From Deltaproteobacteria bacterium (GTDB taxonomy: Bacteria > Desulfobacterota > DSM-4660 > Desulfatiglandales > Desulfatiglandaceae): DNA of 64,000 bases. How positions within the stretch are numbered: position 1 is the first letter of the stretch; the number at the start of each line of letters is the position of its first letter. Below, one piece after another: positions 51,775 to 60,574 of the stretch. The DNA is taken from positions 1 through 64,000 of the forward strand of contig JAIPDI010000015.1 in NCBI GenBank assembly GCA_021737785.1, read 5' to 3'. The notes under the pieces are model-generated. The model ran no database searches and was not told where the DNA came from. It saw only the letters and a list, made by a program, of their open reading frames with translations. Both the position numbers and the translations under genes were made by a program.

Positions 51775-52683
51775 ATGAAGAATAATCTAGGCATTTGCGG
51801 ACTGGTTTTGATGCTGACGTTACTGATGGGGATCTCCGTCCCGTCACCGTCCATGGGCGGGGGTCCCCTGAAGGTCACGGTCAGCATCCTTCCCCAGAAA
51901 TATTTTGTGGAAAAAATCGGGGGGGATCGGGTGGAGGTCTCTGTCATGGTCCTTCCGGGGGCGAACCCCGCGACCTACGAACCCAAACCGAGACAGATGG
52001 TCGACTTGACAGAATCCAGAATATACTTTGCTATCGGCGTCCCCTTTGAGACGGTCTGGCTGGATAAGTTTGCTCACGCCAGTCCTAAAATGGAGATCGT
52101 TCCCACCCAGGCAGGCATAGAAAAAATCCCCATGGCGCCAAAGCACACGCACGATGGTGAGGATCATCCCGGAGGTCCTGCGGCCCATTCGGGCGGCAAA
52201 GATCCCCATATCTGGCTCTCGCCGCCCCTGGTCATGCTTCAGGCCCGCAATATTCTTCGCGCCCTGATCAAGGCCGATCCTCCAGGCAGGGCCGATTATG
52301 AGGCCCGTTATCAAGAGTTTATCGAGGGATTGGTGGAGCTGGATCTGCGAATCGCCGGGCTTTTTTCAGACAGGGGCATGGACAACCGCTTTATGGTCTA
52401 CCACCCTGCATGGGGCTATTTTGCCAAGGCCTATGGTCTGATGCAGATACCCGTCGAAACCGAAGGAAAAGGCCCGACCCCTAAGGCCCTTCAGCGATTG
52501 ATCGCGGACGCCCAACATGATGGGATCCGGGCGATTTTTGTTCAGCCCCAGTTCTCTGTCAAGAGCGCGGAGACCATCGCCCGGGCCATCAACGGCCGCG
52601 TCATCGCGGCCGATCCGCTGGCCCTTGACTGGCAGACAAACCTCCTTCGGGTGGCTGAGCAGTTCAAGGCCGCCCTCAGGTAA
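51775..52683 (+). CDS. ZnuA/TroA-type metal-binding periplasmic protein, variant site
   Basis: 302-aa cluster A-I binding protein: signal peptide (LVLMLTLLMGISVPSPSMGG), VTVSILPQKYFVEKIGGDRVEVSVMVLPGANPATYEPKP, a His-rich loop (HTHDGEDHPGGPAAHSGG), DPHIWLSP, FMVYHPAWGYFAKAYGL and AADPLALDW. ZnuA proteins bind metal with three His and one Asp/Glu; the first His, normally in a GANPHxYEP-type motif, is Ala here (NPATYEP), while the others are present. ATG 51775. No permease or ATPase gene is adjacent, so its partner is elsewhere or it works alone. Confidence 0.85.
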   Translation: MKNNLGICGLVLMLTLLMGISVPSPSMGGGPLKVTVSILPQKYFVEKIGGDRVEVSVMVLPGANPATYEPKPRQMVDLTESRIYFAIGVPFETVWLDKFAHASPKMEIVPTQAGIEKIPMAPKHTHDGEDHPGGPAAHSGGKDPHIWLSPPLVMLQARNILRALIKADPPGRADYEARYQEFIEGLVELDLRIAGLFSDRGMDNRFMVYHPAWGYFAKAYGLMQIPVETEGKGPTPKALQRLIADAQHDGIRAIFVQPQFSVKSAETIARAINGRVIAADPLALDWQTNLLRVAEQFKAALR

Positions 52684-52692
52684 GTGTATGCC

Positions 52693-52899
52693 ATGAAAGC
52701 CCTACTGCTCATCGTCCTCCTTCTCACGTTGGCCTCCTGCCGGACAGCGGGCCATCATGGAGACATGGCCAGGGATTATGGGAACGAGCCCAGCGTCATG
52801 GGCCCTTCCGATGACGATCATGCCCCCAAAGGAGGCAGTTCCTTTGAAGTGGGTGGGACGGTCTTCCTAGATTGTTATACGATCCGCAGGGATAAGTGA
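52693..52899 (+). CDS. Small lipoprotein
   Basis: 68-aa protein: signal peptide MKALLLIVLLLTLASC with a lipobox (LASC, Cys16), then RTAGHHGDMARDYGNEPS. Starts ten bases after the ZnuA-like stop, so probably in the same transcript. After lipidation the mature part has several His/Asp/Glu (HHGD, DDDHAPK), which could bind metal, but this is speculation. No known family. Confidence 0.7.
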   Translation: MKALLLIVLLLTLASCRTAGHHGDMARDYGNEPSVMGPSDDDHAPKGGSSFEVGGTVFLDCYTIRRDK

Positions 52900-52922
52900 G
52901 GGCTGCCCTGCAATATTAATCC

Positions 52923-54104
52923 TCACGCGCCCGCTCGTTTGGATGCGGTCGCCCTCGCAGGCAAAAAGGCAAGGATCAACCGCTTGTTGGCTCGTACAGA
53001 CCGGTTGGCCTTCTCGATCAGGCCCATATTCATAATGGCATTCAGGTCCCTGTTTAGTGTCTTGGTCGTCTTGTTCACGTAGGCCTGCGCCAGTTTCGGA
53101 GTCAACGTGTCAACGTCTGAAATCCTTACCCAACCGGCGTTCTCCGTCACGTTTGATAGTGCGAGGACCAGTCTGCGTCGTCTGAGGTGAGCGGCTGAGC
53201 CCTTCCCGAATCGTTCATACACATAATTTCGCCACGTCGCATCCAGTTGGAGATCGCGGATCACATGCAGTTGTTCCCTGAGTTGATCAACCAGGCCCTG
53301 GACCGCGTACGCGATAAATTCTGACATCTGACCGCCGGTTCTACTTGCCTTATCAAGTTGACGGTAATACTCGGTTCGGGTCAGATTGTAGAAATTGCTC
53401 AACAAATGAGCAGCAGGCGTAGGGAAGCCCGCGTGGAGAAGATAACGGAATTCGATAAGCCGTGCCGTGCGGCCATTGCCGTCCCCGAACGGGTGTATCC
53501 AAACGAAAAAGAGATGGGCCGCTACGGCGGTCAGAATGGAATACGGTCTTTCAAGCCCATCCGGGTAAACCATACTGTTCAACCATTCACAAAACCTTGA
53601 CAGGAGGACCTCGCAGTCTTCTGCAGGGGCGGCCCGGTATCGTCCCACCACAACCGAGTGCTCACGAAGCTCGCCGGGAACAACGTCCTCATTCAGGGGA
53701 AGGTCTGTCAACACAATCCTGTTGTAGTGACGGATCTCTTCAGGCGTGACAGCCTCTGAAGCGCCTCGAATGACATCGTCGCTGATGAGATTGCAGGCGC
53801 TAACAATATTGTCAATCTCTCTGCCGAGATATTCTCTGGAGGGCGGCAGGGTTAGACGCCCCTGGAGGTGATCCCGAACCTCATCCTCAGTAAGGGTATT
53901 TCCCTCAATGGCCGTCGTTGCCAGAACGCCCTTGGCCAGATATATGGCGTGCAAGCGCTCCGCCGCGTCTGGATCAAGCGGAACACCTGCGATATGCTCC
54001 ACCTTTGAAATAGCCTCTCCGAGGTGCATCCAAGTCGTATGACCGAGTTTGGTAAGGTCCAGAGCAAAGCGAATCCAAGGGTGTGTCCGCTCATATGTCC
54101 TCAT
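52923..54104 (-). CDS. Fic-domain protein (AMPylating family)
   Basis: 393-aa protein with a Fic core: HPFGDGNGRTAR at residues 204-215, the full catalytic motif. The N-terminal inhibitory helix motif T-x-x-x-E-G is seen at 63-68 (TTAIEG), so this is a class with internal autoinhibition. A C-terminal winged-helix-like region (DTLTPKLAQAYVNKTTKTLNRDLNAIMNMGLIEK) follows, as in Fic proteins with a DNA-binding end. ATG 54104 has AGGTGGG seven bases upstream. Likely modifies a host protein; could be a self-contained toxin. It lies at the edge of the decayed island. Confidence 0.92.
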   Translation of the reverse strand: MRTYERTHPWIRFALDLTKLGHTTWMHLGEAISKVEHIAGVPLDPDAAERLHAIYLAKGVLATTAIEGNTLTEDEVRDHLQGRLTLPPSREYLGREIDNIVSACNLISDDVIRGASEAVTPEEIRHYNRIVLTDLPLNEDVVPGELREHSVVVGRYRAAPAEDCEVLLSRFCEWLNSMVYPDGLERPYSILTAVAAHLFFVWIHPFGDGNGRTARLIEFRYLLHAGFPTPAAHLLSNFYNLTRTEYYRQLDKASRTGGQMSEFIAYAVQGLVDQLREQLHVIRDLQLDATWRNYVYERFGKGSAAHLRRRRLVLALSNVTENAGWVRISDVDTLTPKLAQAYVNKTTKTLNRDLNAIMNMGLIEKANRSVRANKRLILAFLPARATASKRAGA

Positions 54105-54238
54105 ATATGTCCCACCTAACTTATTTTTTTCATTGATAAAGGTATACTTAATATCATTTTAACTGTCCGCTTTTATCCCAGGATACATCATGAAAACTCT
54201 CAATTCAACAAGAAATCCCTCACCGCATGAAACAATCC

Positions 54239-54262
54239 TGTGGCTTCAGCCGCACAGGGGCA
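54239..54262. repeat. Palindrome, inverted copy of 56509-56531
   Basis: Contains GTGGCTTCAGCCGCACAGGG, itself an inverted repeat around TC. The reverse complement with one mismatch (CCCTGTGCGGCTGAAGCCGCAC) is at 56509-56531, so the two flank the decayed island in inverted orientation. Confidence 0.6.
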
Positions 54263-54589
54263 TGTAAATGCCAAATTCTGACGAGTCGCTCGGCAAAGCC
54301 GGGGGTTTACCCAAACGAAATTAGATTACAGCCGTCTACATCCTGATCCTTAAAAAATGAATATAATTCATACTGAAACTAAATATAATTTATTTTTATC
54401 GATTCTTATTGACATATTAGTTCTGTGGGGATATCTACCTGAGCACAGTGTCTTTAACCCCATATGCAGAACCATCTGCATCCAGGGATTAGCCATAACT
54501 CCCCTGCCACGCCACCAGCGTGGCAAATCAGCACACATGGAAAACCTCACGAAAATGAGGTGTTAATCATTTCCATTAGCCCTATTAAT

Positions 54590-54802
54590 CCAGCACTCCC
54601 TTCTTAACATCCATTTATGATCGTCGAACATACGACTGACTATTACTGGTCCAGTACTACTTGGGCAGGTTCAGGGTTTGCATGGAAAGTAAGTATTTGG
54701 ATGGCTACGTTAGGATCGGTAACAAGGCCAGATTTACTAATTGCGTGTGCCCGGTCCGTGCCGGGCAATGATGCACCCACAGGGAAGGGCAACAGTACTT
54801 AG
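54590..54802 (+). pseudogene. DUF1566 (Lcl C-terminal) remnant
   Basis: Frame DYYWSSTTWAGSGFAWKVSIWMATLGSV followed by LIACARSVPGNDAP matches the C-terminal DUF1566 pattern (YWSST-YA---AWYV-F------N------VRAVR). Only the last 60 codons remain, with no start or N-terminal part. DUF1566 domains often end surface or adhesin proteins. Confidence 0.55.
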
Positions 54803-55023
54803 GATTTCAAAAATGTCTATTCACAAGGATAAAGTCACTGTACAACGCGATGGTAAAGAATATTCGGCCCGTAGGTTGCTTTGTGAAATGATTGATGGGG
54901 GAGCTTTTGAAGACACTTAATTCAACTACGTACAGGAGGGCATAGGATGTAGCGTTGAGCCGTCACGCACTCTTCCGACAAACCATAATGAGTTGGCGTA
55001 ACTCGCAAAGGAGATTTATCTAA

Positions 55024-56346
55024 TTGAAATCAATGTCGAAAAAAAGCCGGTTATTGTTCGTCGTCGCTATCCACTTGATCACCATTTTTGTGGCCTTATT
55101 TATCCCATCAGTCCAGGCCGCCACCTTTTGTGTCAGTGACGCCACCAGGCTTCAGGATGCCCTGACCCAGGCTGCGAGCAATGGTGAGGACGACACTATC
55201 AAAATCCAGCAAGGGACCTATGTGGGCAATTTCGTCTATGCCTCCTATGACGCCAATACGATTACCATTGAAGGGGGCTGCACAGCGGGCTGCGCCTCCC
55301 GCACTATTGACCCGGCCAATACGGTCCTGGACGGCAATGGAAGCGGAAACGTCCTGGAGATCTCCACCGACAAAGCTAGCTCTGCCAAAATAGATGGGCT
55401 GACTTTCAAGAACGGTGGGGCGTCGAATGATCACGGTGGGGGGCTCTATTTCAAAGCTCCTTGCGACAACCTCGAAGTCGATGGGTGCGTATTCACGGGG
55501 AATTCGGCTCTCTACGGCGGCGGGGTGTATGCTTATGCCGACAACAAGGTGACACTCACCGACAACAACTTTGCCGGAAATTCGGCTTCCTACGGCAGCG
55601 GGATATGCAGTTATGCCTTTCGACACGGGTCCGTCACCTTTACCAACAACACATTTTATGCCAACGAAGGGGGTGCAATCCGAGCCCATTTGTATTACGC
55701 CGACGCCATCGCCCGCATCTACAACAACATCCTCTGGATGAACATAGCCCCGAATGGGGCGGATCTGTGGATCGATAATGACTGGAATAATGATTTTCTT
55801 CCTTCGCCGGTAGAACTCTTGAACAACGATTTCGACCATAGTGGGGCAGGGACTTACATCAAGATTCCCTTTTCCATTGACCCGAGCAACCTGAACAAAG
55901 CGGACCCCCTGTTCGTGGACGCTACGAACGGAGATCTCCACCTGTCTTCCGGGTCTCCCTGCATCAATACTGGTGACAACGATGCCCCTGGGCTGCCCTC
56001 TACAGATAAAGATGGGAATTCCCGGATATGTGACGGCACCGGAGATATGGGGGCGTACGAATTCACGGTCTTCAATGTGGAACCTTCCGGCCAATGTGGA
56101 GCGAAAACACCCTGTTATTCAATAATTCAGGAGGCCATCGATGCGGTGTTTGAGACAGGGACGATAAGGATTAGCGAAGGAACTCACTCGGGGACTCCTA
56201 CGGTGAATACAGCGGGCAAAAAAGTAACGCTTGAAGGCGGGTGGGATACAACGTTCAAAAACCAAATCGGCACCACAATCCTACGCAATACACCCAAAGC
56301 ACCGAACGGGTCGATAACGCTGCAAAATTTAAACATTAAGCCATGA
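55024..56346 (+). CDS. Secreted right-handed beta-helix repeat protein
   Basis: 440-aa exported protein: signal peptide (LLFVVAIHLITIFVALFIPSVQA), then parallel beta-helix repeats such as GGGLYFKAPCDNLEVDGCVFTGNSALYGGGVYAYADNKVTLTDNNF and a choice-of-anchor-type end, DPLFVDATNGDLHLSSGSPCINTGDNDAPGLPSTDKDGNSRICDGTGDMGAYEF, each split in repeats. The last 90 residues after EFTVFNVEP restart a new repeat block and stop abruptly, so the protein may be truncated. TTG 55024 has GGAG ten bases upstream; ATG 55033 is the alternative. Probably surface carbohydrate binding or adhesion. Confidence 0.8.
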   Translation: MKSMSKKSRLLFVVAIHLITIFVALFIPSVQAATFCVSDATRLQDALTQAASNGEDDTIKIQQGTYVGNFVYASYDANTITIEGGCTAGCASRTIDPANTVLDGNGSGNVLEISTDKASSAKIDGLTFKNGGASNDHGGGLYFKAPCDNLEVDGCVFTGNSALYGGGVYAYADNKVTLTDNNFAGNSASYGSGICSYAFRHGSVTFTNNTFYANEGGAIRAHLYYADAIARIYNNILWMNIAPNGADLWIDNDWNNDFLPSPVELLNNDFDHSGAGTYIKIPFSIDPSNLNKADPLFVDATNGDLHLSSGSPCINTGDNDAPGLPSTDKDGNSRICDGTGDMGAYEFTVFNVEPSGQCGAKTPCYSIIQEAIDAVFETGTIRISEGTHSGTPTVNTAGKKVTLEGGWDTTFKNQIGTTILRNTPKAPNGSITLQNLNIKP

Positions 56347-56609
56347 TAAACCCGCCGTGAGTAAGAATACCTCAAGGCGAAACCATGGCCATTCTCACTA
56401 ACAGGCGACAAACCGGCAGTACCATCTCTAAATGAGGGGGTGGCTGTGTGCAGATCGGGACAAGCAGAAAGGCGTTCCTGAAGATGCGTCTTCAGGCGCA
56501 GGGCCGAAGCTCCCTGTGCGGCTGAAGCCGCACCTGCCACGAATTCTTGAGATCACACAACCGGCCTAGCAATTCTTATCACATGGGGCCAAATAATTGG
56601 TTGTATGCT
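56347..56609. other. Two strong hairpins at the island's right part
   Basis: CCTGAAGA (56474-56481) pairs with TCTTCAGG around TGCG, and the palindrome at 56509-56531 follows. No gene. These may be ends of a former mobile element. Confidence 0.45.
56509..56531. repeat. Palindrome, inverted copy of 54239-54262
   Basis: CCCTGTGCGGCTGAAGCCGCAC, folding as GTGCGGCT/AGCCGCAC. Mirror of the copy at 54239. Confidence 0.6.
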
Positions 56610-56930
56610 TTAGCAGTGCCATAGTCTCTTTCTTGTTGGGACCCATTTACGTGGATCGTCCGCAAACCCGCTTTGTTCAAGTCTTCTGAGTTCTTCAAAG
56701 CTGCTACCCGCCCCGACCTTGATCCGCTCCCACGCCTTCTTAAAGGCAGGCCGGGCAAGGTTTGACTTTATCCCATCCGCCCAGTTGTGCCACGTCGCCT
56801 TGTTGATCCGGCCATTCATTCTGAGGAAGACCTGCCCATTGCTGAGGTCAATATACTGGTATAGGCTTGGGTAGGTTGCTATGATGCGATCCGGGCATAA
56901 GACCGAGAGCACGTTCAATCGATACAACAT
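56610..56930 (-). pseudogene. Remnant of a hypothetical protein
   Basis: The frame from about 56870 down to 56625 reads LSNGQVFLRMNGRINKATWHNWADG and RPAFKKAWERIKVGAGSSFEELRRLEQSGFADDPRKW, a pattern I have the impression of seeing in small proteins of unknown function with LRMxxRIN and ELRRLExSxFxxDPxxW. The N-terminal part is lost and overlaps the integrase remnant. Confidence 0.4.
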
Positions 56931-57132
56931 CGGGACCGAGACAGACCTGAAAGAAGCCGCTCAAAAACTGGAAAATTACAGGAACGGAAAACAAACTGAA
57001 GTCGAAGTAGTGACATCGGAGTTACAGCTTTTCATGTTGAACCTTCTTCTTATGGCGAAGGGCGGAACGGTTACAAAACAGTCACAGTCGGCAAAAACGC
57101 GCAATCGAAACCGGATTCAAAAAGATGGATAA
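56881..57132 (+). pseudogene. Tyrosine integrase C-terminal remnant
   Basis: Frame MMRSGHKTESTFNRYNIGTETDLKEAAQKLENY is the last 40-50 residues of a tyrosine-recombinase integrase: SGHKT (family His/Lys block) and Tyr of RYNI (DNA-cleaving Tyr position). The rest of the gene is missing. It points toward the tRNA-Leu 3' end 15 bases beyond, the expected position next to an attachment site. Confidence 0.7.
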
Positions 57133-57146
57133 CTTGCTGTTTTTAT

Positions 57147-57234
57147 TGGTGCCTAGGACGAGAATCGAACTCGTACGAAGCTAAGCTTCGAGGGATTTTA
57201 AGTCCCTTGCGTCTACCAATTCCGCCACCCAGGC
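57147..57234 (-). tRNA. tRNA-Leu (UAA)
   Basis: 88 nucleotides including encoded CCA (57149-57147). Acceptor GCCTGGG with CCTAGGC, D-arm with GGCGGAATTGGTAGACGC, anticodon stem GGGAC/ATCCC around loop with TAA, long variable arm (CTCGAAGCTTAGCTTCGT), T-arm GAGTTCGATTCTC. The variable arm and anticodon identify class II tRNA-Leu. It is the target of the integrase remnant to its 3' side. Confidence 0.95.
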
Positions 57235-57295
57235 ACGGCTTTTATTCTTATATTTCAGGATAAGGGTTGTCAAGACGTTATTGTAGAACAAGGAT

Positions 57296-58366
57296 TTATC
57301 TCAAATAGATGGGATTTGAAAAAATCCACGGCCGAAGGCCGAAAAAGGGGATACCGCGGTAAACCGCCACGCGGTAAACACCCTTTTCGTCCACCGTGAA
57401 AGAGACCCGATTTCCTCTCCACTGTCTGAGCAGGGCGCCATCTTTCATGAGCCTGATCGTTCCCCTTGCCGGGGTCTTCACAAACAGGGTTCCCCGCTTA
57501 AATGGGGCCGCTTCCCCCATTGACAGTTGGAGACCCTTCTCATCTCTGTAGAAGAACCGGAATCCAGCGGCCGATTTCAGGTTCTCATGGGCGATGAAGA
57601 GACGCCCCTCTCTCATCACTTGATATATCTGGTTCTTTGCCTCGGAGAAATCCTTCGACAGGGGGGTCTTTAAGAGGAGATGCACGTTGATCGAATTCAA
57701 CGTATAATCATATGACAGAGGTATAAATTTAAAGGGGCCCCATCTAAAACCGGCCCCATGGGAATCTGATCCGCCGATGGCCACGACCCGTCGCTGTTGG
57801 CACTGCCGGTCCCAGAATACGAGGGTTTTCCGGCTGGGGCCCTTCAGTGTCCAGGCCTTGAACAGGAGAAAAATCAGGCCGTGCAGCGGGGCTTTGACCC
57901 GCTCTTTCCACCGGGACGAAAAATTCCAGATGCAGATCCCTGTATAATCCGTAACGGACAAATCGTTCCAGGTATAGGCGATGGAGTTTTCCCGGAAAGG
58001 CATTCCCTTTTCAAAGGGATGGGCCAGAAAGCCGATGCCTCCCTTCCGATTTACAAGATCAATGACCCCCTGTGGCGCCAGCCCGTCTCCTCTCACCATT
58101 TCCGGCAGATCAAAGGCCAGATAGTGGTGGTATCTCCGGCCGATCTCCAGACCCATCAAGAGATGCACACCATCATAGATCCCCTCATCTTCCAGGTGAA
58201 GGGAGTCTGCCATATAATTGTGATCATTCAGAATTATAAAATCGAGCCCGGCCTTCTTCGCAGACCGGGTGATCTCGCTTACAGACCCTGCCCCGTCCGA
58301 GTAATGGGAATGGATATGAAGATTCCCTACATATTCAAATTCACTGTCAGATCGGTTGCTGCCCAT
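57296..58366 (-). CDS. PHP-domain phosphoesterase
   Basis: 356-aa protein of the PHP metallo-phosphoesterase family: NLHIHSHYSDGAGS near the start (His-x-His metal site), DFIILNDHNYMADS, GIGFLAHPFEKGM, and GGSDSHGAG (last His). Typical members hydrolyse phosphodiesters or phosphate esters of unknown kind. The C-terminal 120 residues form an extra beta-domain. ATG 58366 starts just before the domain; an upstream frame through heptad repeats to 58600 is not coding-like. Confidence 0.85.
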   Translation of the reverse strand: MGSNRSDSEFEYVGNLHIHSHYSDGAGSVSEITRSAKKAGLDFIILNDHNYMADSLHLEDEGIYDGVHLLMGLEIGRRYHHYLAFDLPEMVRGDGLAPQGVIDLVNRKGGIGFLAHPFEKGMPFRENSIAYTWNDLSVTDYTGICIWNFSSRWKERVKAPLHGLIFLLFKAWTLKGPSRKTLVFWDRQCQQRRVVAIGGSDSHGAGFRWGPFKFIPLSYDYTLNSINVHLLLKTPLSKDFSEAKNQIYQVMREGRLFIAHENLKSAAGFRFFYRDEKGLQLSMGEAAPFKRGTLFVKTPARGTIRLMKDGALLRQWRGNRVSFTVDEKGVYRVAVYRGIPFFGLRPWIFSNPIYLR

Positions 58367-58744
58367 CACATGCCTCTGGTTACTGGTTACTCGTTGCTGG
58401 TTACTCGTTACTGGGATACTGGATACTGGATGCTCGATTCTGGATAGCGGATACGGGTTACTCGCTACCCATTGATCGGTACTGGATACTGGGTTCCCCC
58501 TCTTTTCTTCCCTCTGACATCTGACTTCCTTGCCCTGTGAAACCCTTTCCTCTTCTGTTTCACCGGGGCGATCTCTGGCTCCTGATCCCAAGTTCCTCAT
58601 TGTTTTCAGCTTTCAGCTTTGACCTTTGAGCTTTCAGCTCGATGCGGGTTCCCGGTTTTGAACTTTAGGCATGCAGCATTTCGGGACTCACTTTAAGCAC
58701 TTTCCTACCTTGCGCCTTGCGCCCCATGCCTCACGCCTTATCCC
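58367..58744. repeat. Intergenic heptad repeat block upstream of the PHP gene
   Basis: About 378 bases. From 58372 to about 58495 it contains 7-bp units of GGTTACT, CGTTACT, GGATACT and relatives. At 58605-58642 a second type (CAGCTTT, GACCTTT, GAGCTTT) appears. The rest is unremarkable. No gene. Confidence 0.75.
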
Positions 58745-60442
58745 TCACTCATATCCCTGCAAGGCCTTCAACCCCATCTTCATGGGCCGGGATACGGCTG
58801 CCCAGTTGATCAGCAGGACCGCTGCAAAAGAGAAAATGATATAAAGCCATTGCATTCCGGAGATGACATTCCCTCTCACCCCGGCCATGAACAGGATATA
58901 AACCGGCCCGGCTTCCAGAATAATGACCAGGGCGATAAAGAGGGAGCTGACCACCATGTAGAGAAACCCGCCGAAACCGGTGGCCACCTGACCGATATTC
59001 TCGTGCTCGAATCTGGGATACATAGCGCCCAATCCAACGCCCAATGACACGATCCCCAAGATCATAAGACCGATGGTAATCGTTGAAAGGGCCATCATTA
59101 ATGGGGTGACCTCAAGCAGCAGGTTGGTGCCGACAATCAGAAACTCGGCCAAAAGGAATACGGGAAAAACAAAGAAGAGATATTTTCCCCACAGATATCG
59201 CTTCAGTCTCAAGGGCGATGTTCGGATGATCCAGTATGCCTCTCCCTCGCCGCTCACAGCCGTAAAAACAAAGCGGACGCAGATGGCTGACAGCACAAAC
59301 CCTGCCAGCCCCATATTCAAAAAAGCCAGTTGATTCTGCAGGAAATCCAAACGGATCGGACTCTTATCCAATGGGAGCACGCTGAAATTGTAGAGGTAAA
59401 CAACCATCAATGCCCCCAACAGGAGCAACTGGGACCACTGGGTATTGTCCCTGAAAAAAACGCGGAGGTCCTTGGCGATGACCGCCGCCAGGTCCCTGTC
59501 GAAAGGCCTCGATACACCGAGGATCAGGAGATCAAGGAGATATCGTGTCCCGGGCCGTCGTCTACTGGCCTCCTGGGACTTGGAAAAGCCCCCGAAATAG
59601 ATACGCCGGGCCATCCAGACATTGATCACCATAGCAGCTCCGGCCGTGCTCCATGTCAGCATTATTTCAAATAGATAGCCACGATTATTAACCCCGTTTA
59701 GATACCCCCACAGTGTCTCGGCAATCCAGTGGGTGGGCAGGTACGGAGAATCAGGGGCCTTGAGGGCGGTCATATACTGTGCCACTGTGAAAAAGGCCTC
59801 GGGATTCACCAGCCGCTCGGGCCTGAGGAACCGAAACAATAGGTAGAGCCCCACCACCATCAGTATGGAGAGGAGGAGGATTATATCCCTGGTTCGCTGC
59901 GCCGGGAAGATGTGCACCAGGACCATGGTCAGAAAGATCCCGCTGCTGCACGCAATCACCGCCATGGCCGCATTCATGTGAAGCAGGGAAACATAGAATT
60001 CATATCCCGGCCTGTACACATAGCCGTAGGCCAGAAAAACCGGCAGGCCGAAAAATATGACCATCCACGAACTGTCCACAAGCGTGTAGACCGATCTGGA
60101 GATGAAGAGCGTCTCTATGGACACAGGCATGGAATGGCAGAGCTCAAGGTCTTTTGAAAGATATAGGTTTGAAAGGGCCGTGATGATGCTGCTGAAAATA
60201 AGGAGCAAGAAAAAAGTCAACAGCACCATGGAGAGGAGTTGTCGCGCCAGAAGATCCCCGATCATCTCCACAGACTGAAAATAATTCAAGACCCGGCACA
60301 AGACCACAAACAGCCCTGCACCAAAGGCGAGCCCCAGCGCACCCATGATCAAAGCCCGTTTTTTTCCCGAACTCCCTGAACGGGTCATCTGATTTCTCAG
60401 GCCTTGCAGCCTGGGTCGAATAAGGAGAAAAAGATCCTGCAC
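58745..60442 (-). CDS. ABC exporter permease, large ABC-2-like
   Basis: 565-aa inner-membrane protein with about ten to twelve hydrophobic segments, among them ALIMGALGLAFGAGLFVVL, QLLSMVLLTFFLLLIFSSIITAL and LLLLGALMVVYLYNFSVL, and a middle cytoplasmic loop. It resembles the large putative membrane exporters with two linked halves. It partners with the ATPase encoded just upstream in the same operon (60639-61379). The substrate is unknown. Confidence 0.8.
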   Translation of the reverse strand: MQDLFLLIRPRLQGLRNQMTRSGSSGKKRALIMGALGLAFGAGLFVVLCRVLNYFQSVEMIGDLLARQLLSMVLLTFFLLLIFSSIITALSNLYLSKDLELCHSMPVSIETLFISRSVYTLVDSSWMVIFFGLPVFLAYGYVYRPGYEFYVSLLHMNAAMAVIACSSGIFLTMVLVHIFPAQRTRDIILLLSILMVVGLYLLFRFLRPERLVNPEAFFTVAQYMTALKAPDSPYLPTHWIAETLWGYLNGVNNRGYLFEIMLTWSTAGAAMVINVWMARRIYFGGFSKSQEASRRRPGTRYLLDLLILGVSRPFDRDLAAVIAKDLRVFFRDNTQWSQLLLLGALMVVYLYNFSVLPLDKSPIRLDFLQNQLAFLNMGLAGFVLSAICVRFVFTAVSGEGEAYWIIRTSPLRLKRYLWGKYLFFVFPVFLLAEFLIVGTNLLLEVTPLMMALSTITIGLMILGIVSLGVGLGAMYPRFEHENIGQVATGFGGFLYMVVSSLFIALVIILEAGPVYILFMAGVRGNVISGMQWLYIIFSFAAVLLINWAAVSRPMKMGLKALQGYE

Positions 60443-60448
60443 GGATAT

Positions 60449-60510
60449 CTCTGGTTGCTGGTTGCTCGTTCCTGGTTCCTGGTTGCCGGTTACTGGCTAC
60501 TCGTTACTGG
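60449..60510. repeat. Heptad repeat between ABC permease and ATPase genes
   Basis: 7-bp units CTGGTTG, CTGGTTG, CTCGTTC, CTGGTTC, CTGGTTG, CCGGTTA, CTGGCTA, CTCGTTA. Related in kind to 58372-58495. Confidence 0.7.
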
Positions 60511-60574
60511 TTTATGAGAGCACTCCTCGGAGCCTCACCTTCTCATCCTCTCATCTTCTCACCCTCTGCCCTTC

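Larger units (their letters stand above)
54105..55023. other. Decayed region upstream of the beta-helix gene
   Basis: About 900 bases with no intact gene. It contains a palindrome at 54239-54257, a TGCCACGC/GCGTGGCA hairpin near 54500, and a DUF1566 fragment at 54590-54802. Base composition is more AT-rich than the neighbours and codon structure is lost. Confidence 0.5.

Noticed and set aside
58372-58495. CRISPR or tRNA-like repeats
   Set aside because: Period is seven with no spacers.
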